Assembly: GCA_965178125.1 (NCBI GenBank) | Contig: OZ237760.1 | Span: 682,001-746,000 of the forward strand | DNA: 64,000 nucleotides | Direction: 5' to 3' | From: Bilabrum cf. latius | Taxonomy: Eukaryota; Bigyra: Bicosoecida; Bigyra; Bicosoecida | Part shown: positions 46,801 to 57,805 of the stretch, piece by piece | Layout: each line of letters begins with the position of its first letter | How positions within the stretch are numbered: the first letter of the stretch is position 1 | Position numbers and translations under genes: made by a program | The notes under the pieces: model-generated | Told to the model about the DNA's origin: nothing | Database searches by the model: none | The model's input: only the letters and a program-made list of their open reading frames with translations

Positions 46801-49800
46801 CACAAAGACTCTGCCTCGTTTCCTGTACAACTAGCACCGAACGCAAGAGGGCGATGATGCGAGCCTGCCAATGACCGCAACCAGCGATGGAGGCACCAAG
46901 CCCGAGCAGCAGCAGCAGCATCCGCAGTAGGACTTCCCAGTGACACTGAGTGCGATCGACCGACTGTTCAACGGCATCAAGAGAAGCATGCCCGCTGTTC
47001 AGCTAGCACCGTGGGTCAGTGCAGACGATGCTCTCACTTCGGTCAGCCAGGCGCTGAGGGATTTCAAGCTGTCGTCTCATCGTCTTGACCTGGATGTTGC
47101 CGACTAGGCACGGTCCCGATTTTCGTCTACTGATGCCACAGCAGCCCATGACAACCCGCCTGCAGCGGTACAATGCGTTTCAGCAATCTGCATTCAGCCA
47201 GCTGATGAGTCGAAGCGCGGGCTTACTTTGCAGTAGCAGCTATCAAATTTCGATCAGTTTGTGCTCGTGTTGTACTGGCACGAGGCTGGGCCAGACCCCG
47301 CTGGTGGAAATGGCCGCGCGCCTGGCTGCATCACGGGCGTATCATTCAGCTCCAGGCACCCTCCGTCTAGCGTCCTCTCCCAGGTGCACTCTAGGGTGGC
47401 GAGCTGGATGCAGATTGACGCGACTGTTGCTCGTCTGCAACACCCTCCATCCGTGCTGCGGCAACACTGGGACGTGTCAACCGAGGGGGCTGCTGCCTCA
47501 TCGCCGTGGTACGACACCCGCTTGTTCGTCCAGAGCAGCTCGACATCGATGAAGCACGCTGCTATTGCTGGCAAGGAGCCCCTGCATCCTCATGCAGCCA
47601 GCGTTGAAGTGTATCCGCGCAGCACCGTGCCGTCCATCCTGCGCGCCCGAGAATCGGCTGGCACCGCTGACTTGGAATCGATTTGCAGTGAGATGCGCAG
47701 AGAGCTTGATCATCTCGTGACATGCTGGCAGGATGTGCGAGCAGTTGGAAGCAGTGATGCGGTCTTATTGCCCAGAGCTGAGCTTCCAGCAGGCCACACT
47801 CGCGTGTCTCAATCCGCCAGCATCTGTGGTGTGTGTCACCTGAATGTGTCTGATGGCGCAGCAGCTGGCAGCTCAACTGGCCCAAGGCCCGCGCCAGCTG
47901 CCCAACACCCCCACCGAAACGTGACTGATTTGCTAGCTGGATCAAGCAGCGGGGGCGTGCACACGGGGTCTGGCATGATTTCATCTGTCGGCAGTGCCAG
48001 TACTGAAGCCCGCTCGCGGGCCACGCGTGAAATCCTGCGCACATCACGAGCTGACTTGGCCGGCATAGCGGTGGTTCGCATCAGCGTGTCTGTGGTTGAA
48101 GTGCACGAGCAATCAACGGGCGACAGGCGGAGCCATGCCGCTTCACATTCGAAAAGGAGAATCGCTACGTCTGCCAGCTTTCGCGGGGCACGCCCAGCGA
48201 CCACCAAGCATAGATTGCCAGGGAAGCGTGGGCTGCTGCAGCTGCAGCCCACACGCGTACTCCATATCAAGGGAACTGCCAGCAAGGAGCCGTGGCTAAG
48301 AGGAATAGCCCGCATGGGCGCTCCCACGGCAAGCATCCTTCCATCAAGTGAGGAAGAATCCGCAAAGTGCCTGCGGCCAGTCGTCAGCTGTATGTAGCGA
48401 GCCAGCACCACAGTAGCCCTCGTGCTCACGACGGAGATCTGGGTATCCCCCGCGAGACAGCTCTCTGCAGCCCGCAAGCAGCTCTCGCGCCAGCTGCTGC
48501 GGATCGCGGCTGCGTCGGCTTCTGACGGTCTTCGGACATAGGTGTAGCGTGCTGCAGTGCGAGAAGTGCAGTCCACACCAGCAGAGCTGTTGCACTGCAT
48601 GCGGCTTCCATCGGCCGCGACGGTAGCTGCCCGCCTGGAGATGCCACGGCAGGGGCGACTATCTACCCGCGCATGTCGATTTGCGGCTCTGTCTATCGTC
48701 AAGTGGGCGGCCGCAGCCGGTCTAGTGCGAACGAAAACTGTAACAGACTCACGGTCACAGTCACGGGATGGCTAGCAGGAATCAGCTGCCAGTGGGGAGC
48801 ATTCGGTATCTAGTGAGGGCGATCCCATTGCACAGCCCTCCCCGAGCGAACACCCTATTCGCATCGATGTGCTCCTGTCCGGCAGATTGTCCGATCCGAA
48901 GAGGTTTGTGTTTCAATCCACTTCGCCCATCGTGCCCATACCTACCTTCGATCCAAGCAGTGCCACCGATCGAGGGCTAGGTGTGGGTACAGGGCACCAA
49001 GGCTCAGCACCTGACGCACCAAAGCAGACCGCTTCCAGGCTGCTGGCACACTGCCGCGACTGGGAGCGATTTACCCGGGCCTCTGGTCTGTTCCCCTAGG
49101 AGCACGCGATGCTTACCACGACCGAGACGCAGGACGGCACCATGGTCAGGGTAAGGCTCGGCGGCAGTGGCAGTGGCAGTGGCAGTGGCAGTGGCAGTGG
49201 TGTTGATGAAACGCAGGGATTGGTGTCAGGGTTGCGCCATGATGGTCTGGAAGCTTGGCTGGTGGTACTGCTGAGACCTGCGAGCACCGACGTGTTCGTC
49301 CTCGGCACGACCCCGAGGATGGCGGAGCGGCTGATCGGCGAGGTGTGGGGCACTTTGACGTTCCTGTCCGCCGCGGAGCAGCTGCTCCGGCCTCGCGTGG
49401 CCGCAATGAAGGCAGGCAAGCCGATGCCGCTGCATGTACCGGACCTGATAGTGCTGCGTAGGGCGGGAAGCGGCGAGGCGCAGCTGCAGGGAGCATCGTG
49501 CGAGTACGCGACTGCAACAGACATCGACACTTTCCGGGCCCTGATTACACATCGAGTGCGTGGCATGGGTGCTGGGGACGCGGTCCAGCAGTGGCTGCCT
49601 CCAGCTTGCTTGGACCCGGCCGGCCTCGATCACCTCTCGAGTCCGAGTCCAAGGGGCCTTCCGCTGCTGCCTCTCGTGTGCTCAGGGGCTGCAGTCGGGT
49701 TTCGTCTTGGAGCTGTGCTGGCCACGGGCGGCGGCGCATCGCTGCCGAGACCATCCAATACTAGCCATGCGGTGCGGTTTACACTGCTGGACGCATGCAT

Positions 49801-52800
49801 GATCACAGCGTTTTCGGCTCCGAGGCTGCCGCACGCTAGCGTGGCGTCAATCTTGGTCCCAGCCGATGGCACCGAAGGCTGCGATGGTGCATCCAACGTC
49901 AATGCCACGGGGCTTGGACTGCCATTCCTAAACGCAAGGCTCTTCGGCGGCGGCCGCCTGATCGCGGCAGTGACCCGTGATGGTGTTCGTTGGCTGGGCG
50001 ATTGCATGCGCAAAGCACTGCACACGCTTGACTCTAGCAACCATACGAGGTATGGCAGATCCGCAGCGTCCAGCAGCAAGCCTGGCTCCGGCTCTGCAGT
50101 CAGCGGAGACCTCAATCGTGCCCCGTCAAGGACGTAGGCTCCCCGTACACGAAGCGGCGAGGTGCCCTATGCCCCTGGGTTCGGTATGAACCGCAGGGGC
50201 CACGAAGACGACCACCACCTGCGAGCGGCTGCGTCCGACCGCGCGCTGTCCTTCTCCTCCCACGGGACAGGAAGCACCGCCCGGGATTCTCTGCAGCTCG
50301 ACGCTGCGGGGACCGTGATGGACGCGAGGGGCTCCGACGCATCCAAGCGGCAGCAACGTCAGCTGCCTAGCCCAGGTTCGGGTCAGCCTGGCCCCGGGAC
50401 TGGTCCCAGAGATCCGCAAGCACGACGGCCCAGCTCCTCGAGCAATGTGCTGGCCCAGCAGCCGCAGCAGCCCGGGCAGCACCAGAGGCGTCATAGCAGG
50501 GCAGACACGGATACTGGCAGTAAACACTCCAGGAGGCCTTCGGAGCTATCACGGCCGGCCATCCGGCGCAGTGGTGGGCCGGGCGGAGGTGCAGGCGGAG
50601 GTGGCAGCAGCAGCAGTCGCCCTGTGCTAAAGAGCTCAAAGTCGCTGCGCCTGTCTCGCAAACCAGGCGCCATGGCCAGGCGTCACCTTGCCCATTTGGC
50701 CATGCAGGGCGCAGGAGGGCCTGACCCCAGGGGCAGTGTCATGCCCCCATCCGTGCAGCCCATGCAACCACCGGTGCTGAGCACTATCGCACAGAACCCA
50801 ACCGCGCAGCAAACTGGCAGTAGCACGCCATCTGTCAGGTCTGAGGTCCCCGATGCCCATACCGCTGGCGTTGCTGGTGAAGGTGCTGCGCAGGACGCTA
50901 CCGGCGCGGCAATGCCTGGCCTCCTCTCCGTTGAGAGGGCCCCAACAGGCCAGCCGCACCGGGGACCTCTGGCGAAGCGCGCTGCCAGCCCTCGCTCGGT
51001 GGACAGCTCGACGGTCGCAGCAGCAGCCAAGGACGGCGGCATGCCCGAGCAGAAGGCTGCTTCAAGCCGCTCTCTTCTGGTCGATGCCGGCGGGCTGCAG
51101 GCAGACAGCGGCGCTCTGGAGCTGTGTGGCATGGCTGCTGCTGTCGGCGCCACCCTGTCGGCAAGGTGCAACCCCGTGGTGCTCGCTGCCGTGTGCACCG
51201 CCGTGGATTCGCAGGTATTTGCCAGGACGGCGCCGGGGCCCGACCCGCTGCAGCTGGCTCGGTCGGCCCTGGATCTTGTGTCTGCCCAGCAGGGGGGCTG
51301 TGCCTGCCTTGGAGTGGTGGGCAAGGAAGCGTGCAAGTACCTGCTGCAGCTCACCGGCTCCGTGCTGCCGTCCAATGGGACGGGGTCCTGGCTGACTGAA
51401 CCCCTGCCGGGTCCCAGTGCCCATGCCCAGCGCAGATCCGCTCTGGGATCCCGAGTGCGTGCGGCCGCATCAAGAGAGCTTGGATCCCTTGGTAGGTTGG
51501 TTGGATTCTCGGCTGGGGCCAGAGACGTGCTGGCCAACCCGCCGAGCACGCGCGCGATCCTGTCGAACGCCGCAAGGCGCATGGCCAGCGCGGGCGCGGG
51601 CGCGTCCGACTCGAGAACTCCCGACACAAGCCCGGCCAAGGCACCTGCCGCCCCCGGACCGCCGAGGTCCGGTGCGCTCGTCACACCGCAACAGGGGGTA
51701 CCCGGTGGCTTTGGTCATTTCAGGGCGGGAGAGGAAATCCTGGCCAAGACGCGCTTGCTGGACTTCAGGCAGCAGAGCCAGGCCGAAGACCGCGTGATGA
51801 GGACGATTGGGTACGAGGGCACGCTGGGTGGGGCCGTGGCGCGTGGTACTGAGTCGCTGCGAGCGGTGGCTGGGGTCGGAACGGGCGCCGTCAGCCCGTT
51901 CTCCGACAGCCCCTCTACACACGGCACTCCTCCCGCGGCCTATCTGCGGGCCCTCATGCCCGGATTTGGACCCATGGCCACGGTACAGGACCGGCACAGG
52001 GAAGAGGCCCTGGCGAGTGCGATCCTGCGGCAGAGGCAGCACCAGCTGCTGCAGGGACACCTCAGGGCCGTCGACAACAGGTCGCACTCGCCGCCCCGAA
52101 GTGGGGGTGGGGCGAGCGGCGTGCTCGGGGAGAGGGCCCGGTCCGTGTCGGTGGCATCTACGCAGAGCGGGGCTGCTCGGGGCGGCAGACCAGAGCACCG
52201 CACCTCGGCCGAGCGGGCCCGGAGCGGCATCAGCGAGATGTACGGCAGGCAGCACATCCACAGGTGCGGCTTTGAAGTGCCGCTCGTGGCCGGGCTCTCA
52301 GTGGCCGGTGCCTGTGCCGCTGTGCTGAGCACGCTTCTCGCCAGCATCCGCGCTGGGACGGGCGAGTGGCCCGTGAGAGCGTGCCACTTCCATACGGAAG
52401 ACGCGGGATCGAGCCCCGCCCCGAGCCCCGCCGGCATGAGCGCTCCATCTCCCGGGCCGCGGCGGCGCGATGTGGCCTGGTTTTCTCTTCTGCACGCAGC
52501 GGCCGGGACCGTGTCTAGGACCAGGGGCACCCTCGGGCTGCAGCGGCACCAGGCGCGGGCGATGGCAGAGAGGAGAGCAAAGGAGCGAGCAAGGGAAGGT
52601 GCGGGGATCGGCGGCAAGGGGCCTCCATCAGCAAGCAGGTCGGGGCAGGCTGGTACCACTGACCCCGCCGCCGCTTAGGCCCGTGACAAGCGACCTGTTA
52701 CGACCCGTGCCCCCTCGCCGAAGCGGGGCTCCTCTTCGACCAGGCTGCCAATTTGCATCTGTGTGACCTTTTGCAGGGTCACCAGCACGGCCCCAGTCAA

Positions 52801-55800
52801 CACGCCGCGCCCGTCCTCCAACCGAAGACTTGGCTCCTCTGTTGCTGTTCCCGACGCTGAGCGCGAGGGTAGGCCGGGTCTGACGGGCCAGTACGGGGAC
52901 ACATCGGCCTGGGTGGAGCTGTGCACGATGCCGCTGGGAGTTTGGAGGCCTTCGCAGTGGTCGCAGTACGCGAGCAAACAGCAGCAAAGGAGGGCGGCTT
53001 CCGGCGAGCGATCCGCCGGTGGCGCGCAGGAGACCAAGGAGGGTGAGGGCGAGGCTGAGGACGCATTCACCGCGGCGGTGCGTCCTATCCACGACGAAGT
53101 GGCCAACACGCTGTCCCCTGCCAGGCTGCGGTTTGCGGGCCAGTCGGCATAGGCCGGCACCACTCCGCTGGCGGGCTTTGAGCTTGCGCCCGGCCAGTTC
53201 GACGAGATCAGCTTGCCGATCGTGGCCACGTCCGGGCTGGGCATGAGCACGAGCAGCAGCCCGCCGGTCGGCCGCAACGCAGGAGCCTCTGGCGGGCGCG
53301 GCGCCAGCGATGCCCACACGATCGGTAGGTTGTCCTCCTTTGCGCCCGAGGCTCTGCGTACTGCCGAGTCGGTTCGAGTGCCCGAGTCCTCGATCAGCGG
53401 GACCGCTGGCGGTCAAGGATACGCTTCGATTCGACCTGGGACTGTGGCGTGGCCGGCAGCGAGCGTGCAGGCAGTCGTGTCTACGATGCTTCGGATGGTC
53501 GCAGAAGAGGCAGCCAGGGCAGCGATGGTGAGGCCACAGGCGCCCCTGTGCGTGTCACCCATGGCCGACGGTGAGCCGAGTCGGCTGCGGTTCCGCTCCG
53601 TCCGCTCGTTTGTTCCCCAGGGCCCGCACAGGCAGCTTCTGGAGCACGAGGATCCGGTGGGTGCAGACCTGCTGCCTGCCGTGATGACCGTGCACACTGA
53701 CAGGGGCTGGGCGGCCGTGGCGCAGGCCGCCGTGCACCCGTGCTCGCGGGACATCAGCAGGAGTCGGGGCGACGGCACGTTCCATGCCTCGCTGTCCGGC
53801 ATGGTGACTCTGCCGGAGCAGGACACGCACCCGCCCACGTTCCGGCAGGACACGGCAGGCACGCAGGCCGATCTCTTCCAGGTTGCATGCTGCGGGGGGC
53901 AGGGCTTCGCCATCGCTGCTTCCAAAGCGGTGGCGGGTCAGTGCCAGGCGCAGTTGCAGCACGAGTGGGGCTCTTGTGCCAGGGAACAAGCCAGGGAACA
54001 AGGAGGTGCGCCGGACCTGGCAGGAACGACAGCGGGTACAGGCGCAAGCACAGGCGCGGGCGGGCCAGAGGCCAACCCGGAGCAGCCACCCATCCGCGTG
54101 TCGCTGTGCGGGTCAGCCATGGCCCCATTCGCTGTCAGAGGGAACGGCGGCTCACCGTCAGGGATGTCGTCACCGGCCCCAATGGCAAGCCCGGGGGGGC
54201 AGCATCGGCAGGCGCCGTTCCGAGGCGTGGCATCATCGTCGACGCAGTGCGGGTGCTTCGTACATGCGGCGCTGCGGGTTGGGAGCACCGCTCCGGACCT
54301 AACCTGGAAGCAGCAGTACGAAATGCAGCAAGCTCACAAGAGCGAAGATATCGCAACTGCTGGTGGGACCAATGCTGTCCCAGCCAAAGCAGGGGCTAGG
54401 CAGGGCAAGCCATTTCTCGCCGGAGGATCGGCGCATCGCTCTGGATCCATTGACCGAGGTGACCTATCCGTCGACCTTTGGCTGGTACCAGTGCCCATTC
54501 CCGCCCCGGCGAGCCAGAATGGGTCGCCCATGGGGGCCTCCGGTAGCATCGCGGTGGAATACGTGGCGCACGTGACGAGCACCTCCCGGCAACTCGCATC
54601 CAGCGGTTTGCATGCCGTGCAGCAGTGCGTGCAGGCGTCCTCCCTTGCTCTCATCAGAGAGGCCATGCTGTTGGCTGCGTGGGAGGCCGGCGTGCTGCTG
54701 CTGCCCTCGCCCGAGTTCTGGCCCAGGCTCATTGGGGTAGAGGCATCCGCCTCTGAGATCGACGGCTACCTGGTGCGCAACCTCAACACTATGCTGGCCA
54801 CACCCCCGCCCGCTGGGGGCACCGCCCGCGGGCATGGCACCGTGGTGCATCGCACGCAGGCACAGGCTGCCATGGAGCTTGCCTTGGGCACGGATGGTAG
54901 CGGGGATGGTGAAACTGCCGCCGCAGCAAATCATCATGCTGTCGCTGCCAGGCCCGCGATAGCATCCCCGTCAGGTGTCCGCAACAGCTCAGCGGGGGAC
55001 AGCGGCACGCCGCACTCCAGGCAGGGCTCGCAAGATGGTAGTCCAGTGCACGGGCGCGGCGGGGGTCCTTAGGATGTGCACGATGATGAGGAGCACGATG
55101 GTGGTGACCTTCTCAGCGCGCAAGAAGGTGCAAGGAGGAGCCTGAGGGGGCTGAGGCGGTTGCTGGATCCGCAGAGCGGCGTGTATGGGGCCGGCCGATC
55201 CATCCTGCTGCTTGCCAGCCTGGCTGCCAAGTAGAAGGGCAGGCGAGAGCTGGAGACACCGCTTCGGGCTCTGTGTGCTACGCTTCGGCTGCGCTCTCGG
55301 CTGCACGCTGGGGCGCAGCCCGCGGTGCAGTAGCTGGCCGTGCTGCTGCGGCTGGCTGCATCTACCAGTCTCGTGTCGGTGCGCGCTGGACTTGCCACCA
55401 ACGCCGCCCTGAGGTCCTGTGGGCCCAACTGGGTTGGTGCCAGGACGGCTGCTGAATTCCCGCTGCGGCCCAGCATCGTAGTGCTGCTCGTGCACGCCAG
55501 ACAGAGAGATCGGGCGCTGCTTGGCATTTGCTGCACCGATATCCCTTCCGGTGGTCGAGCCGGGAGCGCCAGTGGAGAAGCAGCAGGTGCGGCCCAAGGC
55601 GGCAGCAGCGCGCGGGGCACCACTCCGGTGGCCCCGCTGCCCCCACCTGATTTGCGGCTGTTCTCACTGGCAGCTCCCGGTTGGAGCCTACTGCGCGGGG
55701 GAAGCGCTGGAGAGTCTGGGGGTGGACTCACCGGCAACTGGTGGTCTGCGCCGCTGCGGATGCTCATGCCCAGGGAGCAAGCTGCAAGCAGCTTGGGTTC

Positions 55801-56059
55801 CTCTGGTGGCACGGCAGTAGGGGGGAAAGGTCTAGGCGAAGATTCAAGGGATGGAATAGGTGGTGGCGCGCAAGAAGCCCCCCAAGACGTTGCGAGGGCA
55901 TAGTTCGAGCAGGGCCTCGCCCTAGCGGTGCCAGGGTGGAACGGTGAGGGCGCTTGCAAGGAGCTGCTGCTGGACGAGGTGAGCAAGTCGCACTAGGCGC
56001 TGCTTGCTGCGATTGAGAGGGAGCGAGAGGCAGAGCAGGCTAGACGTGAGGAGCTGTGA
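37850..56059 (+). CDS. Giant protein of about 6,069 aa, family not recognised
   Basis: A single frame of 6,070 codons runs from the ATG at 37850 to TGA at 56057-56059, crossing about 42 TAG codons and no TAA or TGA. TAGs include 38219, 39749, 41054, 42539, 45305, 46748, 48395, 50135, 52676, 53150, 55070, 55901 and 55994. Read this way, more than 40 adjacent same-frame pieces become one protein. It mixes folded-looking stretches (for example DWMEVRVDFSPVLTVLAMAA near residue 2100, GLEAWLVVLLRPASTDVFVL near 3800, SLALIREAMLLAAWEAGVLL near 5600) with long Ser/Gly/Ala/Pro-rich linkers. Dipeptide runs include Glu-His near 1940 and Gly-Ser near 3775. There is no signal peptide and no convincing TM cluster. 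Size and the alternation of folded blocks recall very large scaffolds such as the KICSTOR subunit SZT2, but that is a weak guess. The N-terminus may lie further upstream. Confidence 0.75.
43657..43706 (+). repeat. GAGCAC / AAGAACGAGCAC short tandem repeats in coding sequence
   Basis: About five GAGCAC units then two AAGAACGAGCAC-like units, translated as Glu-His then His-Lys-Asn-Glu repeats, inside the giant gene. Confidence 0.85.
49162..49202 (+). repeat. GGCAGT hexanucleotide microsatellite in coding sequence
   Basis: About seven copies of GGCAGT, translated as (Gly-Ser)n, in the giant gene. It looks like a flexible linker between two conserved-looking blocks. Confidence 0.9.
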
Positions 56060-56191
56060 GCCGGGTCAGGAATGACTAAGGATCCGATAGGCTGGGCTTG
56101 CCCTGTGAGAGTCTTGAAAATCAGTTCGTCTGTGACTTATATTTAATGTCATGGCGTTAGGATCACCTAATTTGCAGTCAAATTTGCCAAA

Positions 56192-57052
56192 ATGTTGAAG
56201 TTCAGCTGCAACTAGCAATGGGGCACTATCCGGGATCGCCCAGGGGAGTCCGATGGATTCGATTGCATAAAGCCCGCTGGAACGGCTGGCAGCGCTGCTC
56301 TGCTTGCCATCGGTCGCGCCCGCGCCTCTCGGAAGGGACTCTCGTCGAACAAATCTCCCGCTGGTGTGCATACGCTGGATACTGCGCTAGTCATCATGAA
56401 GGAGCTGCTCGACGCCGGTGCGGATCCGAACGCCAAGGGTTTAGTGAGAGCCGCGATTGTGCGAGTCTCAGCCAGACGTCATGCCAACAGTCGCTGCGTA
56501 CCTCGCTCGCTGACTGCACGCGTGCATCGGAAGCTTGCATCACTCTCCACTTAGTATTTTGCTTGCAGGACGGATCGCCGCCTCTCCACGCCTGCACCGC
56601 CGAGGCACACGAACCGCTGGCCCGGTTGCTGCTCGCACATGGAGCAAGTGCTCGGGCAAGCAATTCTCGGGGATGGACGGCCGCACACTTCGTGTGCTGC
56701 AACTCAGACGTGCACATGGCCGAAATACGGGGAACGAGCATTCTCCAGCTACTCGCAGATTACGGCGCTGATTTTGGCGCAGTCAACGAAACAGGCAAGG
56801 CGCCGCTCGATTACGTCATGAGGAGGAACGCCGGTTGCAACCCCGCCGTGCTCGCCCTCCTGCTACAGCCCTAGAGCGCGCTTGCAGACAGGCCCGCCCG
56901 GACCGGCTTGCCGTCATGGAGGTCGGACTTCGCCGAATACCTGGAACAGCTCATAAGGAAAGAGAAAGAGGCCGGAAAGCCGCTGCGGGAGGCCGGGCTC
57001 GTCATGGTGCCGTACGACGTGCGGGGGCCGGCCTTTGGAGAAGACATGGTGA
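56192..57052 (+). CDS. Small ankyrin-repeat protein (3' structure uncertain)
   Basis: Exon 1 56192-56443 and exon 2 from 56569, with a 125-nt phase-0 intron (GTGAGA...TTGCAG). The splice gives DAGADPNAKGL-DGSPPLHACT, a textbook ankyrin junction, so the intron is well supported. Two to three ankyrin repeats follow (EPLARLLLAHGASARASN, ILQLLADYGADFGAVNETGK). TAG is crossed at 56213 (exon 1) and 56872 (exon 2). After TAG 56872 a charged helical segment (FAEYLEQLIRKEKEAGKPL) continues. Without another intron this frame runs to TGA at 57361, but from about 57073 a different frame carries the conserved BLM10-like sequence. A 61-nt intron at 57012-57072 (GTACGA...TCGCAG) would join the two in frame. 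Binding partners are unknown. Confidence 0.6.
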
Positions 57053-57072
57053 AGAATCGCTGTGGATCGCAG

Positions 57073-57448
57073 GGACGCGATGGATGCTCTGGTGAGACAG
57101 GCGGCCAAAGGGGCCAACGCGCCTGCCCCATCGGAGGACGCGGCGGCGGGAGTCAAGGCCGCCTGGCAGCGCGCTTGGAGGCTGCGGCTCGGGGGTGCGC
57201 TGGGAGCAGGGGCCATCTTGCAGACCCAGCCGTACGATGTGCCCAGGTGGCTGCCGCCCTTTGCAGCAGCCCTGGCACGGCGCGGGGCCTCGGACAAGCA
57301 GCGGGAGGTGAAACAGTCGGTGCAGAAGGCCTTCCAGGAGTTCAGGCGGACGCACGCGTCTGACTGGGAGCGCGAGTCGCAGAGGTTTGACAGGGAGGAG
57401 TCGGCCGCCCTGCGCGACCTAGAGGTATCGCCGCACTACTTCGTGTGA
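57073..57448 (+). CDS. BLM10/PA200 (PSME4)-like proteasome-activator C-terminus, fragment or fused exon
   Basis: The frame to TGA at 57446-57448 encodes about 125 residues that match the extreme C-terminus of Blm10/PA200. The match covers LGGALGAGAILQTQPYDVPRW, followed downstream by FQEFRRTHASDWERE and the end LEVSPHYFV. In the family this segment caps the 20S core and ends in an HbYX-type tail (here Tyr-Phe-Val). The full protein is about 1,800 aa, and no HEAT-repeat body is present upstream. It is therefore either a pseudogene remnant, a separate small gene from the ATG at 57080, or the last exon of the ankyrin gene through a putative intron at 57012-57072. The preserved open frame and intact tail favour a functional fusion, but this is inference. 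Confidence 0.55.
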
Positions 57449-57805
57449 TGATGCGATGGATTCAGGCCCCGGGGTTTCATCAAGTGCCGCCAAGCGGACA
57501 CAGCAACCCGGAATGAGAACTGGTGCGGCATGACCCAAGATGCTCATTCCTGTGATTTGCAACGAGATGTCATCTTGGTCATTTGATTCTAGCGAGTACT
57601 ACCGCGAAGGAAACCGACACCCGCCGTCTCGTCAACAGTTTCTTTGAGAAAGCGATCCAGTCCGCCGCATCCGGTGATGACGCTACCATGGAGACCATGC
57701 TTGGAATGCTTCGAGCGCGCAGCATTCCTCTTGATTTGACAATACGAGCAAGCGCTTTACGTTCCTGCGTATTTCCTGCTGGGTGCCCCAGTGTTCAATT
57801 GGGTC
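57449..57805. other. Region between BLM10-like tail and ankyrin-array gene; possible plus-strand exon pair
   Basis: A plus-strand coding-like path exists: ATG at 57456, exon 57456-57522, 70-nt intron ending TTCTAG at 57592, then an open frame (TAKETDTRRLVNSFFEKAIQ) to at least 57800. It starts only seven bases after the previous stop and would run antisense into the ankyrin-array gene, so it is recorded as a possibility only. Confidence 0.3.

Noticed and set aside
49109-56059. Splitting the giant frame into several genes at ATGs following TAG
   Set aside because: There is no TGA or TAA at any boundary and no intergenic AT-rich spacer. Frame continuity across 18 kb is not expected by chance.
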